From Chromatiales bacterium (GTDB lineage Bacteria > Pseudomonadota > Gammaproteobacteria > UBA6429): 64,000 nucleotides of DNA. The position numbers and the translations under genes are program-made. Numbering within the stretch: the first letter of the stretch is position 1; each line of letters begins with the position of its first letter. The notes below the pieces were generated by a model, which worked only from the letters and a program-made list of their open reading frames with translations, made no database searches and had not been told where the DNA came from. Below, one piece after another: positions 23,175 to 32,623 of the stretch. Location: the NCBI GenBank assembly GCA_027076405.1, contig JALTJN010000515.1, positions 62,001-126,000 on the forward strand. Reading direction: 5' to 3'.

Positions 23175-24518
23175 ATGTCAGCTCAGTTGGAACAGGAACA
23201 ATCTAAGGTTGAGTTAAAGTTAACAGCCGCGCGTACGCGTTTAATTATTGATAAACCCTTCCTGGGCGCTTTGGTTTTACGTTTACCGATGATCGAGGCC
23301 GATCCGCAGTGGTGTAAAACGACTGCAACTGATGCGCGTACGTTTTATTATAATGCTGAATATATCGATTGCTTATCCATAGAAGAAACCCAATTCATGT
23401 TATCGCATGAAGCACTGCACTGTGCCTTATCTCATTTTTCCCGCCGCCAGCATCGTGTAACACATAAGTGGGATCTTGCCTGTGACTATGCGATTAATCC
23501 TTTACTGGAAAAAGATGGTCTAACACCGCCGCCGGGTACCTTGCGTCTGCGAGAGTACGAAGGTATGACGGCAGAAGAAATTTATCCTTTAATTGATGAT
23601 TTAGATGATCAGGAAACTCTGGATCAGCATATTTATGATGATTCAAATTCTGACAGTGAAAACAATGTTGCGCCGCCACCAAAAGATGATTCAGAAACGG
23701 ATAATACGCGCAAAGAAAAATTACCGAGTCAGGGTAAAGGCAGCCAGAATAATCCTGAACAAAAAGAAAAAAGCGGAGGAAGTTTACCTTCGTCTGAAAG
23801 TGAAGGGGAGGGTAAAGAAAAATCTGAACCTAAAGACTCTAATGACGGCAAGGGCGCAGAAAAACCACAGCCATTGACCCATCAGGAAAAAGAAAATTTA
23901 ACAGTGCAATGGCAACAGCGATTAGCCGGTGCGGCACAACAAGCGATGCAGGCTGGAAAGCTGGATGGCGAGATGGCGCGTATGGTGGATTTTTTATTAC
24001 AGCCTCAGTTGCCATGGCGTAATTTAATTTCACGTTACCTTAACTCACTTGCCAGAGATGATTATAGTTATACCCGACCTTCAACACGCCGGGGGGATCC
24101 GGCAATATATCCGAGTTTGCGAAGTGCGCAGCTTGATATTGCCATTGCCATTGATACCAGTGGGTCGATAAGCTTATCCGAGATTCAGGAGTTTGTTTCT
24201 GAAATTGATTCATTAAAAGCGCAAATGCGTGCCCGGGTAACACTCATTGCCTGTGATTCTGAATTAGCAGCTGGCTGTCCCTGGGTGTTTGAACCATGGG
24301 ATGAATTTACATTACCTAAAAGTATTAACGGTGGTGGTGGTACTCGTTTTAGCCCTGTTTTTGACTGGGCGAACCAGCAAGATAAAATTCCGGATATTTT
24401 AGTTTACTTTACCGATGGTGAAGGTGAATTCCCAAAAGTTGAACCACACTTTGATGTTCTGTGGTTGGTTAAAGGTAAAGCTAAGGTGCCATGGGGACAG
24501 CGGGTTCAGTTGAACTAA
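23175..24518 (+). CDS. VWA-like protein with N-terminal metallopeptidase-like domain (DUF2201)
   Basis: A 447-residue protein. Residues about 15-150 match the DUF2201 N-terminal domain with a zinc-type HExxH motif HEALH (78-82). A low-complexity charged linker spans about 155-235 (Asp/Ser/Lys/Glu rich). The C-terminal part has a VWA fold with MIDAS motif IAIDTSGSIS (about 320) and ILVYFTDGEGEFP near the end. It is the standard partner of the MoxR ATPase immediately upstream; together they likely remodel or mature an unknown metalloprotein. Cytoplasmic. Confidence 0.9.
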   Translation: MSAQLEQEQSKVELKLTAARTRLIIDKPFLGALVLRLPMIEADPQWCKTTATDARTFYYNAEYIDCLSIEETQFMLSHEALHCALSHFSRRQHRVTHKWDLACDYAINPLLEKDGLTPPPGTLRLREYEGMTAEEIYPLIDDLDDQETLDQHIYDDSNSDSENNVAPPPKDDSETDNTRKEKLPSQGKGSQNNPEQKEKSGGSLPSSESEGEGKEKSEPKDSNDGKGAEKPQPLTHQEKENLTVQWQQRLAGAAQQAMQAGKLDGEMARMVDFLLQPQLPWRNLISRYLNSLARDDYSYTRPSTRRGDPAIYPSLRSAQLDIAIAIDTSGSISLSEIQEFVSEIDSLKAQMRARVTLIACDSELAAGCPWVFEPWDEFTLPKSINGGGGTRFSPVFDWANQQDKIPDILVYFTDGEGEFPKVEPHFDVLWLVKGKAKVPWGQRVQLN

Positions 24519-24534
24519 CATAAAAAATGCCTGC

Positions 24535-24564
24535 CATTCCTGCTGTGAAAAGCTTGCCGGAATG
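24535..24564. repeat. Short inverted repeat (REP-like)
   Basis: CATTCC (24535-24540) pairs with GGAATG (24559-24564) in the gap after the VWA gene. The words GCCGGAATGACG resemble short repetitive palindromes common in bacterial genomes. Without a genome-wide count this is tentative. There is no T-run of the sort needed for a terminator. Confidence 0.3.
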
Positions 24565-24622
24565 ACGTTATAATAATACTTGTCGTATGTACTTCGAATA
24601 ATAATATTAAGTAATAGTAAAA

Positions 24623-25747
24623 ATGAATCTATCCAATGAAGATAATTTAAGAATGAATGTATTACTGCATCAGGACTTGCAGGCAATACGTATTGATGAA
24701 TCTAAAATGATTGTTTATGGTTTGTCTGATAAAGGTGAAGCCAAGGTTCCTTTAAAAGCAAACTGCAAAGATGAAGTTTATATTAAACAGGTCAAGGAAC
24801 TTATTTCTACTCATGTTCTGGGTTCACCCGGTGGCTATCCTATATTCCTTCGGCGCTGGACTCGAATGGGACAATCCCGCACAAATGAAAGTTTGGAACG
24901 CCTGTTACTGCTTGGTGAATCAGAAGCTATTGTTGCAGTAGTGAATTCGGATGACGTAACCAATGAAATTGCTCGACGTGCATGGTGGGCAATGCCAACA
25001 TCAGCAAATGCGCGTTGTTTACTTCGACATAAAGATGTTGTTGAAGGAGACATGGGTAAAGAGCTTGCTGAATTTTTAGTTGAGTTCTTACCTTTTGAGG
25101 AAGAGCCTCTGGCTATGATTGAATCAGCACGATTAGTTTTGCAGGAAAACCTGATATCTGAAGACGTAAAGAATAATTTATGGAAAAAAGGTTTAAGGAA
25201 AAATGCGTTACACGTTGGTTTTTTAAAAACACTGCCTGATGATTTACCTGTCGAATCTGTCGCGCATTCTCTATTACAACAATATAACGAGATACTGGTT
25301 TCCAAACAGGATAATGTCTACGCCAATATTTTATTGCGAATATTAAGTGCGAAAGGGCAGGCATATATCAAAACAATTGAAGCTGTTTTAAAAAAACCTT
25401 CAAATCAGGATGTAGTGATCTCGCTGTTTAAAACGATAAGAGAGTATTTTTCATCAGTTCGCCCGAATAATGTTGGCTATCAGGATGTCAAATTATTAAT
25501 TTCTGACGTTGATAAATATATTGATATTACGGCAACTCAAACTGATGCACTTAAAGAAATCATTAATCAGGCAGAAGAACTTTTACCTGTTATTAAAGCT
25601 ATTCTGGTTTTATCCCTTATAGATGAAACACTCCTTACACCGGTATTCTCACGTACAGATGCAATTGGTTCACTCATGAGGCGTAAACTGGAGCACATTA
25701 TTAGTCCCTTGTTAGAAGAAGTTTTAATTCTGAATAACAAAAAGTAA
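24623..25747 (+). CDS. dsrS: DsrS-like sulfur oxidation protein
   Basis: A 374-residue soluble protein. The stretch LGSPGGYPIFLRRWTRMGQ and the overall helical-repeat character agree with my memory of DsrS, the last gene of the Allochromatium dsr cluster, a cytoplasmic protein of unknown biochemical role. No signal peptide, no metal motif. In this genome it lies about 22 kb from dsrA, behind a MoxR-VWA pair rather than inside the dsr operon. Identification rests on recall, so a HEAT-repeat-like unknown is the alternative. Confidence 0.7.
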   Translation: MNLSNEDNLRMNVLLHQDLQAIRIDESKMIVYGLSDKGEAKVPLKANCKDEVYIKQVKELISTHVLGSPGGYPIFLRRWTRMGQSRTNESLERLLLLGESEAIVAVVNSDDVTNEIARRAWWAMPTSANARCLLRHKDVVEGDMGKELAEFLVEFLPFEEEPLAMIESARLVLQENLISEDVKNNLWKKGLRKNALHVGFLKTLPDDLPVESVAHSLLQQYNEILVSKQDNVYANILLRILSAKGQAYIKTIEAVLKKPSNQDVVISLFKTIREYFSSVRPNNVGYQDVKLLISDVDKYIDITATQTDALKEIINQAEELLPVIKAILVLSLIDETLLTPVFSRTDAIGSLMRRKLEHIISPLLEEVLILNNKK

Positions 25748-25987
25748 TTTTATTTATGTGTTAATGGATACATTACTGGCTTTAATAACATTGTATTTAT
25801 GTGTTATCTGATTAAGTTTTGTAGATTGTTTTTGTTATTATAGTTTGTTTCAGTAAAGTGTTAACAACTTCCGGTTTCAAGATGTGACCCGTTACTCAGT
25901 TTAAATATTCGCGACTTACATTAGTAATAATCACCGAATACAATAGTCCTCATCACTTTTCTGTAAAAGAAAATTAAGGGACTAACT

Positions 25988-28900
25988 ATGAAACTTAACG
26001 GAAGATATGCAACCAAAGCCGGATGTATTTCTATATTCATACTTGCGCTATTTATGGCAGGTTGCGGGGGCGGAGGAAGTAGTAGTTCTTCTGACTCATC
26101 ATCGGGTGGTGGCGTCTTATCTGTACAGGCCGTTGCAGGTGATATTATCGGAATTCGAGTAGGTGATATTGCGCATCTTGATGGTAGCGCTTCTACAACC
26201 TCAAGCTCTGACGCGTTACAGTATACTTGGTCCTTTACTCATAAACCTCAAGCAAGTACCGCCACATTAATTAATCCCAACTCTTCAAACCCTACTTTTA
26301 AACCTGATGTTGTAGGTACCTATATGGTGCAACTCACCGTTACTTCCGGTGGATTGACGAGTAAACGTGCTATAGCACTTGTTGAAGCATCTATATCAGG
26401 TAATGTCACAGGTAATGTTCGAGTTCATACTTCTTTTCCATCCAAGTGTTCAAATTGCCATGATGGCAGATATTTAGATCCCAAAATTAATCCGGGTTTT
26501 ATATTACCTAAATCAGGTAGTCACGTTGGTACGACGAATGTATGTGAAGCTTGTCATACTACCTTTGGTTTTAAGCTTGTCAATTATGTTGATCATAATG
26601 AGGTTTTTGGCAAATGCAGCACTTGTCATGATGGTGTTAAAGCTGTCGGTAAATCCCCGTTTCATGTGGCAACAACAAGTGAGTGTGATAGTTGCCATAA
26701 TACCACTAGTTTTCTTAATCTGGATGCTAATGGAAAGTATGATCATACGGGGATAAGCAGTGGCTGTGCTACTTGTCATAATGGCAAAACAGCGATAGGA
26801 ACTAATCACAACCCGGATACTTTTGCCAAATCAAATAATGATTGTGTGTTTTGCCATAACACAACATCTTTTAAAGGTGCATACCCTGATCATAGTGTTA
26901 TTTTAGCTGATGTAACCGCGGGTACAGCGAAATGTACAGATTGTCATGGTAGCACTGCTCAAGGGCCTAAAAGCGGACACCCGAATATCGCACCGGCTGA
27001 TTGTGTTGCTTGTCATTCTGTTAAAAAGTTTTCTCTTGGTGGTGTATTTAATCATCGTGTAGATGCTTCTGTCGTGGCATGTCAGGCTTGTCATACTGAA
27101 CCCAATTCGATAAATGCTATTGGTACTGCATCTTTCCCTGCCAACGTAGCACCGGGTATTCACGGCGCAACCAATGGAAATGATTGTGGTGTATGCCATG
27201 GCACATCAGTTGTACGTAGCTTTAAAAATACAGTTATCGACCATTCGGCAGCGAATGTTATCGCGCAGCGATGTGACTCTTGTCATGATGGTGCTGGTAC
27301 AGCATTACATAAAACCCCCAATCATATAACAACACAAACTACGCCTGCTGTTGTAGATTGTAATGCCTGCCATACACCGGGGAACTTTGCGACGGGAACA
27401 TTTGATCACTCAGTCAATAATATGGTTGGGCTTACTTGTTCAGGTTGTCATAATGGTACTAATTCGGTCGGTAAAATTGGTAACCATATTCCTACAACAC
27501 TGGAATGTGATAGTTGCCATACTGCTGATACTCCTACTACACCGGCAACATTTGCGGGAACGCAATATCATCCAAATAATAATCCGACAAGTTGTAGTTC
27601 TTGTCATGATGGTGTAATTCAAAAAGGCAAAAACACAACACACCTTGCAACAACGCGAGATTGTTCTAATTGTCATAACACGGTAACGCCTTTGACTTTT
27701 AAAGGCGGTACTTATGACCATGCTGATTCTGGAGTGAGTACAAATTGTGCATCATGCCATAATGGTATAACAGCAATAGATAAGACGAATAAAGGTACTA
27801 AGCTAAATCATATTCCGGCGAAGAATGAGTGCAGTGAATGTCATAATAATACTGCTGTCCCTGGTGGTTTTACTAGCAACATGTTTTTGGCAAATGTGCA
27901 TCCAAATAACATAAACGGCTGTGCCGGCTGTCATACTGCAAAGTATCTTTCAGCGCGTCCTGCACTTTTAAAAACGGGATCTGTAAAACACTTACCAACA
28001 AGTCAGGATTGTCACTCGTGCCATTCAAATGTGAATTTTGCTGATAAGACGCAATTTACGCATGATGGAATAACGGGGAATTGTGCTTCATGCCACGATG
28101 GAAGTTACTATGCTTCATCAGGGGCAAAAGGTAAATCAAATCCTGTTCCAGCAAAGACTCATCCTGTTACAACAACAGATTGTGGATCTTGCCACGGAAT
28201 TGGTAATGGCTTCCTGGACGGCGGGTTTGATCACACGGGTACAATTGATAATTGTGCATCGTGTCATGGTGATAATGCGCCTGCACCTCCAACGGGTGCT
28301 GTGACGCGTAAATCCAGCTTCCCTGGCCATGTTGTGACTACGCAGGATTGCAGTATCTGTCATATCCCGGGTACGTTTAAAACAGCAGTGTTTAATCATA
28401 ACCAAATAGTTAAAGACTGTGTGTCTTGTCATGAGAATCCGGGCGCAACAGCAACAGTTAAACCAAATCCAGGTCACGTTGCGACGACTAAAGATTGTTA
28501 TGAATGTCACAATAAAGATAAGTTTGCCGGTGCAAAATATGATCATACCGGAATTACTTCAAATTGTGCCACATGCCATGATGGAGTAATTGCATTAGGT
28601 AAAAATGGTACCCATGTTCCAACCGGGGATGATTGTAGTGTGTGTCATCAGACAACAGGAATGAAACCTGCAACGTTTGATCATGCCGGTATTATCACAA
28701 ATTGTGTGTCCTGCCATGATGGAACATTAGCTACAGGGAAAAAAGCAGGGCATGTTGCAACAAATCTTGATTGTGGTTCATGCCATAGTGTGCCCAAAAA
28801 GGTCATTGTTGCAAATGGTCCAACGAATAGCTGGATACCCGCATCACACGTTGCAGTAAGTAATAATACTCGTTGTGATTCCTGTCATGGTGTAACGGCA

Positions 28901-29419
28901 ACAGGTAAAGATGCCAAGACAAACCCTAACCATTGGCTAACAAGTCTTGATTGTCGTGACTGCCATACAACAGCAGGGTTTAAACCTGCTGGCTGGAAAC
29001 ATGAAACAAGCAGTAAAGGAACGTGTAATACTTGTCATTCGCCTAGCGGAGGTGCAAGAGACAAGACAACGGCTCCTGGTGGACATATGACAACAACTTC
29101 CCAATGCGATGAATGTCATACTACAACAGCATGGGCGCCAACGAACTTTAGTCATGATCCCAACAAGATAACCCAGGATGATTATCCTGGTGATCATAAA
29201 GCGGCATTCGGATGTGTTGCATGCCATGGGAACTCAATTGATAATCCTTTCGTTTATCCTGCTGCGAAATATGCGCCATTCTGTGCAGCTTGCCATGCAA
29301 AAGATTTTAAAAGTGAAGGCAAGCATAATGGCGGGAAAAATGGAACTGTAGATCAGAATAAAGATTGTAGTGGCGGTGGCGCCGGCTGTCATAAAGTCGG
29401 CGACAGAAAGTTTGGCTAA
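25988..29419 (+). CDS. Giant multihaem cytochrome c lipoprotein, 36 CxxCH
   Basis: A 1143-residue protein. The lipobox LFMAGC places the lipid-bearing cysteine at residue 26, followed by a Gly/Ser linker. Residues about 45-135 form a PKD/Ig-like beta domain (AHLDGSASTTSSSDALQYTW). From about 155 to the end I count 36 CxxCH motifs, plus a final CX6CH. Units alternate as GH...T..C..CH......F.H / I...C..CHDG...GK, like the 394-residue cytochrome at 10163. It has its own upstream gap (240 bases) and AAGG ribosome site. A surface- or outer-membrane-anchored electron carrier is the likely role; localisation on the outer face is unproven. Confidence 0.93.
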   Translation: MKLNGRYATKAGCISIFILALFMAGCGGGGSSSSSDSSSGGGVLSVQAVAGDIIGIRVGDIAHLDGSASTTSSSDALQYTWSFTHKPQASTATLINPNSSNPTFKPDVVGTYMVQLTVTSGGLTSKRAIALVEASISGNVTGNVRVHTSFPSKCSNCHDGRYLDPKINPGFILPKSGSHVGTTNVCEACHTTFGFKLVNYVDHNEVFGKCSTCHDGVKAVGKSPFHVATTSECDSCHNTTSFLNLDANGKYDHTGISSGCATCHNGKTAIGTNHNPDTFAKSNNDCVFCHNTTSFKGAYPDHSVILADVTAGTAKCTDCHGSTAQGPKSGHPNIAPADCVACHSVKKFSLGGVFNHRVDASVVACQACHTEPNSINAIGTASFPANVAPGIHGATNGNDCGVCHGTSVVRSFKNTVIDHSAANVIAQRCDSCHDGAGTALHKTPNHITTQTTPAVVDCNACHTPGNFATGTFDHSVNNMVGLTCSGCHNGTNSVGKIGNHIPTTLECDSCHTADTPTTPATFAGTQYHPNNNPTSCSSCHDGVIQKGKNTTHLATTRDCSNCHNTVTPLTFKGGTYDHADSGVSTNCASCHNGITAIDKTNKGTKLNHIPAKNECSECHNNTAVPGGFTSNMFLANVHPNNINGCAGCHTAKYLSARPALLKTGSVKHLPTSQDCHSCHSNVNFADKTQFTHDGITGNCASCHDGSYYASSGAKGKSNPVPAKTHPVTTTDCGSCHGIGNGFLDGGFDHTGTIDNCASCHGDNAPAPPTGAVTRKSSFPGHVVTTQDCSICHIPGTFKTAVFNHNQIVKDCVSCHENPGATATVKPNPGHVATTKDCYECHNKDKFAGAKYDHTGITSNCATCHDGVIALGKNGTHVPTGDDCSVCHQTTGMKPATFDHAGIITNCVSCHDGTLATGKKAGHVATNLDCGSCHSVPKKVIVANGPTNSWIPASHVAVSNNTRCDSCHGVTATGKDAKTNPNHWLTSLDCRDCHTTAGFKPAGWKHETSSKGTCNTCHSPSGGARDKTTAPGGHMTTTSQCDECHTTTAWAPTNFSHDPNKITQDDYPGDHKAAFGCVACHGNSIDNPFVYPAAKYAPFCAACHAKDFKSEGKHNGGKNGTVDQNKDCSGGGAGCHKVGDRKFG

Positions 29420-29480
29420 TGATATATTATTTTTTAATTAATAACTTCATGCCATGCAATGACCGAAGTTATTAATTTAT

Positions 29481-31289
29481 CTATAACATAAGCCAGTCTT
29501 TCTGATTATTGCTTGTTTCTACATCTGGAGCTTCGACAAGCTGTAAATAACATGTCGTTAATTCTGCAGCTTTGAGAGTTAGATTAAATACGTTTAGTTC
29601 ATCACGTCTAAAAGCATGAATTATTAGTTGGTCATTAACCGAGTAACTCTCTATTAATGTATTAATGTTAGTCATGTTAACCTGAATATGGTTGATAGCG
29701 ATAATCACATCGCCGGCAGACAGCCCGGCAAGTTCGGCACTCCCTTCACTAAAAACCTGAGTCAGTTTGACATGTGAGTCATGTTGTTTAAATCGTGCAC
29801 CAAAAGAAACGGGGGACTGCTGTTTGTTGGTCTTTTTTGCGGTTCCGCCTTTATCATCTACCGAGAGAGTGGGGCGTAATTTAAATGCGACTCCTACATT
29901 CGATAGCAAGTCTTCCAAAGGAAGCTCTTCTGTACCATATAAATATTTTTCAAAGAATTCTGTTAAATCACTCCCTAAAATTTTACTACAGATCTTTTCT
30001 ATTTCTCCTTCATGCACCCCGGTCGATTTTTTACCGTAGTTGAGCCAGAGATAGCGCATAACATCATCAAGTGATTTTTCATTATGACTGTTGGTTCTAA
30101 TCGTTAAATCGAGACACAGCGCAAGCAATGCGCCTTTAGCGTAATAACTGACGATAGTATTCGGAGCACTTTCATCCTGTTTATAAAATTTTGTCCATGC
30201 TTCGAAGCTTGACTCTGCAATACTTTGATTAAAACGGCCTTTACCACGTAAAACCCGGGTTATTGTTTGTCCGAGTAGTTCGAGGTAGCTTTCTATAGAG
30301 ATGACTTTACTGCGAACAAGAGCGAGTTCATCATAATATGAGGTGATGCCTTCAAAAGCCCAAAGTTGTCTGGTATAAGTTTCACGAGTTAAATCATAAG
30401 GTAAAAAGACTTCAGGTTTAATTTGTTTAATATTCCAGGTATGAAAATACTCATGACTGCATAAGCCAAGAAAATTTCGATATTTTTCATTGGGTTCATC
30501 AGGCTCTGTTGTTAAAGGCAAGTCATCACGGCTACACAATAAGCTTGTAGAACTACGGTGTTCTAAACCACCATAACCGTCTCCTGTCACCATCGTTAAG
30601 AAGATATATTCGTTTAACGCCGGAATCTCGCCAAACATTGTGCAATGTGTTTGACATATTTTTGATAAATCTTTTTTTATTCTCTCTTTGTCTGCTCTTT
30701 GAACGCCAGTTAAGGCAACTTTATGAGGCGTGTTTTCTACAGTAAACTCAAATTCCGTTTGTGTACCTACTTCCACCGGATGATCGATCAGGTCATCGTA
30801 ATCGATAGCCTGATATAGCCCAAACCCTGATTCATCAACATCATTTTTTGTGAGTGACGTTGTTGATTTCCATTGATGATATTTTTTTTCTGCAGGTTTG
30901 TTGAGTTTTAGAGTACAAGCTTCATTCTCAAATCCGTGAGGCATTAAAAACAAACTGGTACCGTTAAAAAAAGCGTGAGTCATATCAAAATGGGCTGTAC
31001 GAACAGACAAGTCCCAGGCGTAAACATGATATTCAATTAGAAGAGGTGATGTGGTTGGCGCTACTTTCCATGTGCTTTTATCCATTTTTTCAAGTTCAAC
31101 GGGGTTGTTGTTTGAGCTTGCCTTTATGTTAATAATATTTTTAGCAAAGTCTCGTATCATATAACTACCGGGAATCCAGGCCGGAAGAGATAATATTTGT
31201 CCTTGCTGATCGGGGGTTGGTATTTCGAGGGTAACTTTAAAAATGTGTGCATGAGGGTTAAATAGGTCAACCGTATATCGAATAGTCAT
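29481..31289 (-). CDS. M61-family metallopeptidase with PDZ domain
   Basis: A 602-residue peptidase of the M61 (glycyl aminopeptidase) family. The N-terminal beta domain is about 1-190, and the zinc motif is HEYFH (279-283) in LCSHEYFHTWNIKQI. A PDZ domain is at about 500-580 (AGLSAGDVIIAINHIQV). No signal peptide is evident, so probably cytoplasmic. It overlaps the upstream secretin-domain gene by 4 bases (stop and start overlap), so the two are co-translated. The physiological substrate is unknown. Confidence 0.93.
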   Translation of the reverse strand: MTIRYTVDLFNPHAHIFKVTLEIPTPDQQGQILSLPAWIPGSYMIRDFAKNIINIKASSNNNPVELEKMDKSTWKVAPTTSPLLIEYHVYAWDLSVRTAHFDMTHAFFNGTSLFLMPHGFENEACTLKLNKPAEKKYHQWKSTTSLTKNDVDESGFGLYQAIDYDDLIDHPVEVGTQTEFEFTVENTPHKVALTGVQRADKERIKKDLSKICQTHCTMFGEIPALNEYIFLTMVTGDGYGGLEHRSSTSLLCSRDDLPLTTEPDEPNEKYRNFLGLCSHEYFHTWNIKQIKPEVFLPYDLTRETYTRQLWAFEGITSYYDELALVRSKVISIESYLELLGQTITRVLRGKGRFNQSIAESSFEAWTKFYKQDESAPNTIVSYYAKGALLALCLDLTIRTNSHNEKSLDDVMRYLWLNYGKKSTGVHEGEIEKICSKILGSDLTEFFEKYLYGTEELPLEDLLSNVGVAFKLRPTLSVDDKGGTAKKTNKQQSPVSFGARFKQHDSHVKLTQVFSEGSAELAGLSAGDVIIAINHIQVNMTNINTLIESYSVNDQLIIHAFRRDELNVFNLTLKAAELTTCYLQLVEAPDVETSNNQKDWLML

Positions 31290-32095
31290 TTAATATCTTC
31301 AGTTTGTATTTTGTTATTAATAAGTGTTTCAGCGGGAAGTTTATTTTTTAAAACTTTAACGTATAAAAAAATATCAGCAGAGTGTGGGCGATTAGTCGAA
31401 TAGGTTTGGCCACTTTGCTCATGAATAACCGGATTGCTCGATGTGACTTCAAGCCATTCTCCGGTTTTACCTATAATTGTTGTGTTGAGTTTTGTATGTG
31501 CTATAGCTCCGGCAACATCTTCACTCACCGATGAAGAGTTTAAACCTACCTGGATAACGGACCAGCCACTAAATTCATGTACTTTGAATACATATTGCTC
31601 GCTAATTTTTTTATAATGAAATGACTGTACCTCGGTACCATCAGCGTAACGTCTTCGTTCAGCAACCGGGATTGATAACCCTGTGTTTAACGTTACCCAC
31701 TGGCGTTCTGTAATCGACATTGATTGAGATGTTTTGTTTCTGCTTTTACCTGATTGATATGTTGTACCGGTGTTTTTGAAATCAATTTTACGGTTCGATG
31801 CAATAAATTGAATGGTTAAGGGAACTGCTGGTGTGTCGATTTTATTAATTATATGTAAAATGTTTTTTGTTTTATCAGGTGTACCATTGATAAATAAAAT
31901 ATTATCTTTCTCGGTAATTGATATAGACTGATCGACAAGTGATTTTAAAACAGAAAGAACTTCGCTTCCGGTAATGTATTTTAAATTAATGGTCGTTAAT
32001 TGAGGCTGATTAGTGTCTGCTTGTTCCGCATGAGTTTGAACTATCGGCAAGGATAAGAATAAAACAAGAAAGAGCCGGATGCTTAAGTTGATCAT
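31286..32095 (-). CDS. Secreted protein with secretin-type N domain
   Basis: A 269-residue protein with signal peptide (LFLVLFLSLPIVQTHA). Residues about 30-95 form a secretin/NolW-like N domain (INLKYITGSEVLSVLKSLV...INGTPDKTKNILHIINKID). The remainder carries beta strands (RQWVTLNTGLSIPVAERRR) but there is no secretin channel domain. It cannot be a complete secretin; it is rather a periplasmic protein with a secretin-like module. Four-base overlaps with both neighbours place it in one operon with the DUF7931-type gene and the M61 peptidase. Confidence 0.75.
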   Translation of the reverse strand: MINLSIRLFLVLFLSLPIVQTHAEQADTNQPQLTTINLKYITGSEVLSVLKSLVDQSISITEKDNILFINGTPDKTKNILHIINKIDTPAVPLTIQFIASNRKIDFKNTGTTYQSGKSRNKTSQSMSITERQWVTLNTGLSIPVAERRRYADGTEVQSFHYKKISEQYVFKVHEFSGWSVIQVGLNSSSVSEDVAGAIAHTKLNTTIIGKTGEWLEVTSSNPVIHEQSGQTYSTNRPHSADIFLYVKVLKNKLPAETLINNKIQTEDIK

Positions 32096-32607
32096 ATGTA
32101 CAATCTACGTAAGTTTGAGTCGGGGGCACTGCGTTCCCAAACTTCATTAAAGAAATTAGTGAGTTCTGACACCAGGCGTGGGCGGTTGAAGTTAGCAAAA
32201 CCTTCATATCGATCTGCATAGCGTAAATAAATAACGCCTTTTCCATCATAGAGTGAAAAGGCTTCGTTGTATGATTTATATTCTTCTGCTATTTGCCTTA
32301 CTTCAATACTGCTGGTGAGTTGCTGTATTAAATCAGTCATTCGATGACCCTTTTGAGTGATTGGGCTTGAATCTTTAATCAGTATGCGTATTTTTGTAAA
32401 TTTACTGGAGATAGACAGCTGTTTTACCGCTTCAATAAAATCCGGGGTATCAAAAACAGCGGAATCAAGATGTTTAGAGATAACATCAATATTCCTTACA
32501 GTTTGCTGGGTGAGAGCAATATTAATAATCTTTACCTCATCTTTTGATGCTAAAGAAATATCATTATCACTTTGTTTAAACTTATAAAGTTTGTGGTCTG
32601 TTTTCAT
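32092..32607 (-). CDS. DUF7931-type protein
   Basis: A 171-residue cytoplasmic protein. Features such as NIALTQQTVRNIDVISKHLD, IRILIKDSSPITQKGHRM and ANFNRPRLVSELTNFFNEVWERS match a family that often accompanies or is fused to a GNAT acetyltransferase (now called DUF7931). Here the acetyltransferase is the separate gene 17 bases upstream. The fold resembles a phospholipase-D-like or nucleotide-binding half-domain, without a visible catalytic HKD. Function unknown. Confidence 0.65.
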   Translation of the reverse strand: MKTDHKLYKFKQSDNDISLASKDEVKIINIALTQQTVRNIDVISKHLDSAVFDTPDFIEAVKQLSISSKFTKIRILIKDSSPITQKGHRMTDLIQQLTSSIEVRQIAEEYKSYNEAFSLYDGKGVIYLRYADRYEGFANFNRPRLVSELTNFFNEVWERSAPDSNLRRLYI

Positions 32608-32623
32608 TTATAGCAACCGTATC

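Noticed and set aside
31286..32095. Complete secretin of a type II secretion or pilus system
   Set aside because: Only an N-type domain is present; no beta-channel domain and no other secretion genes are near.
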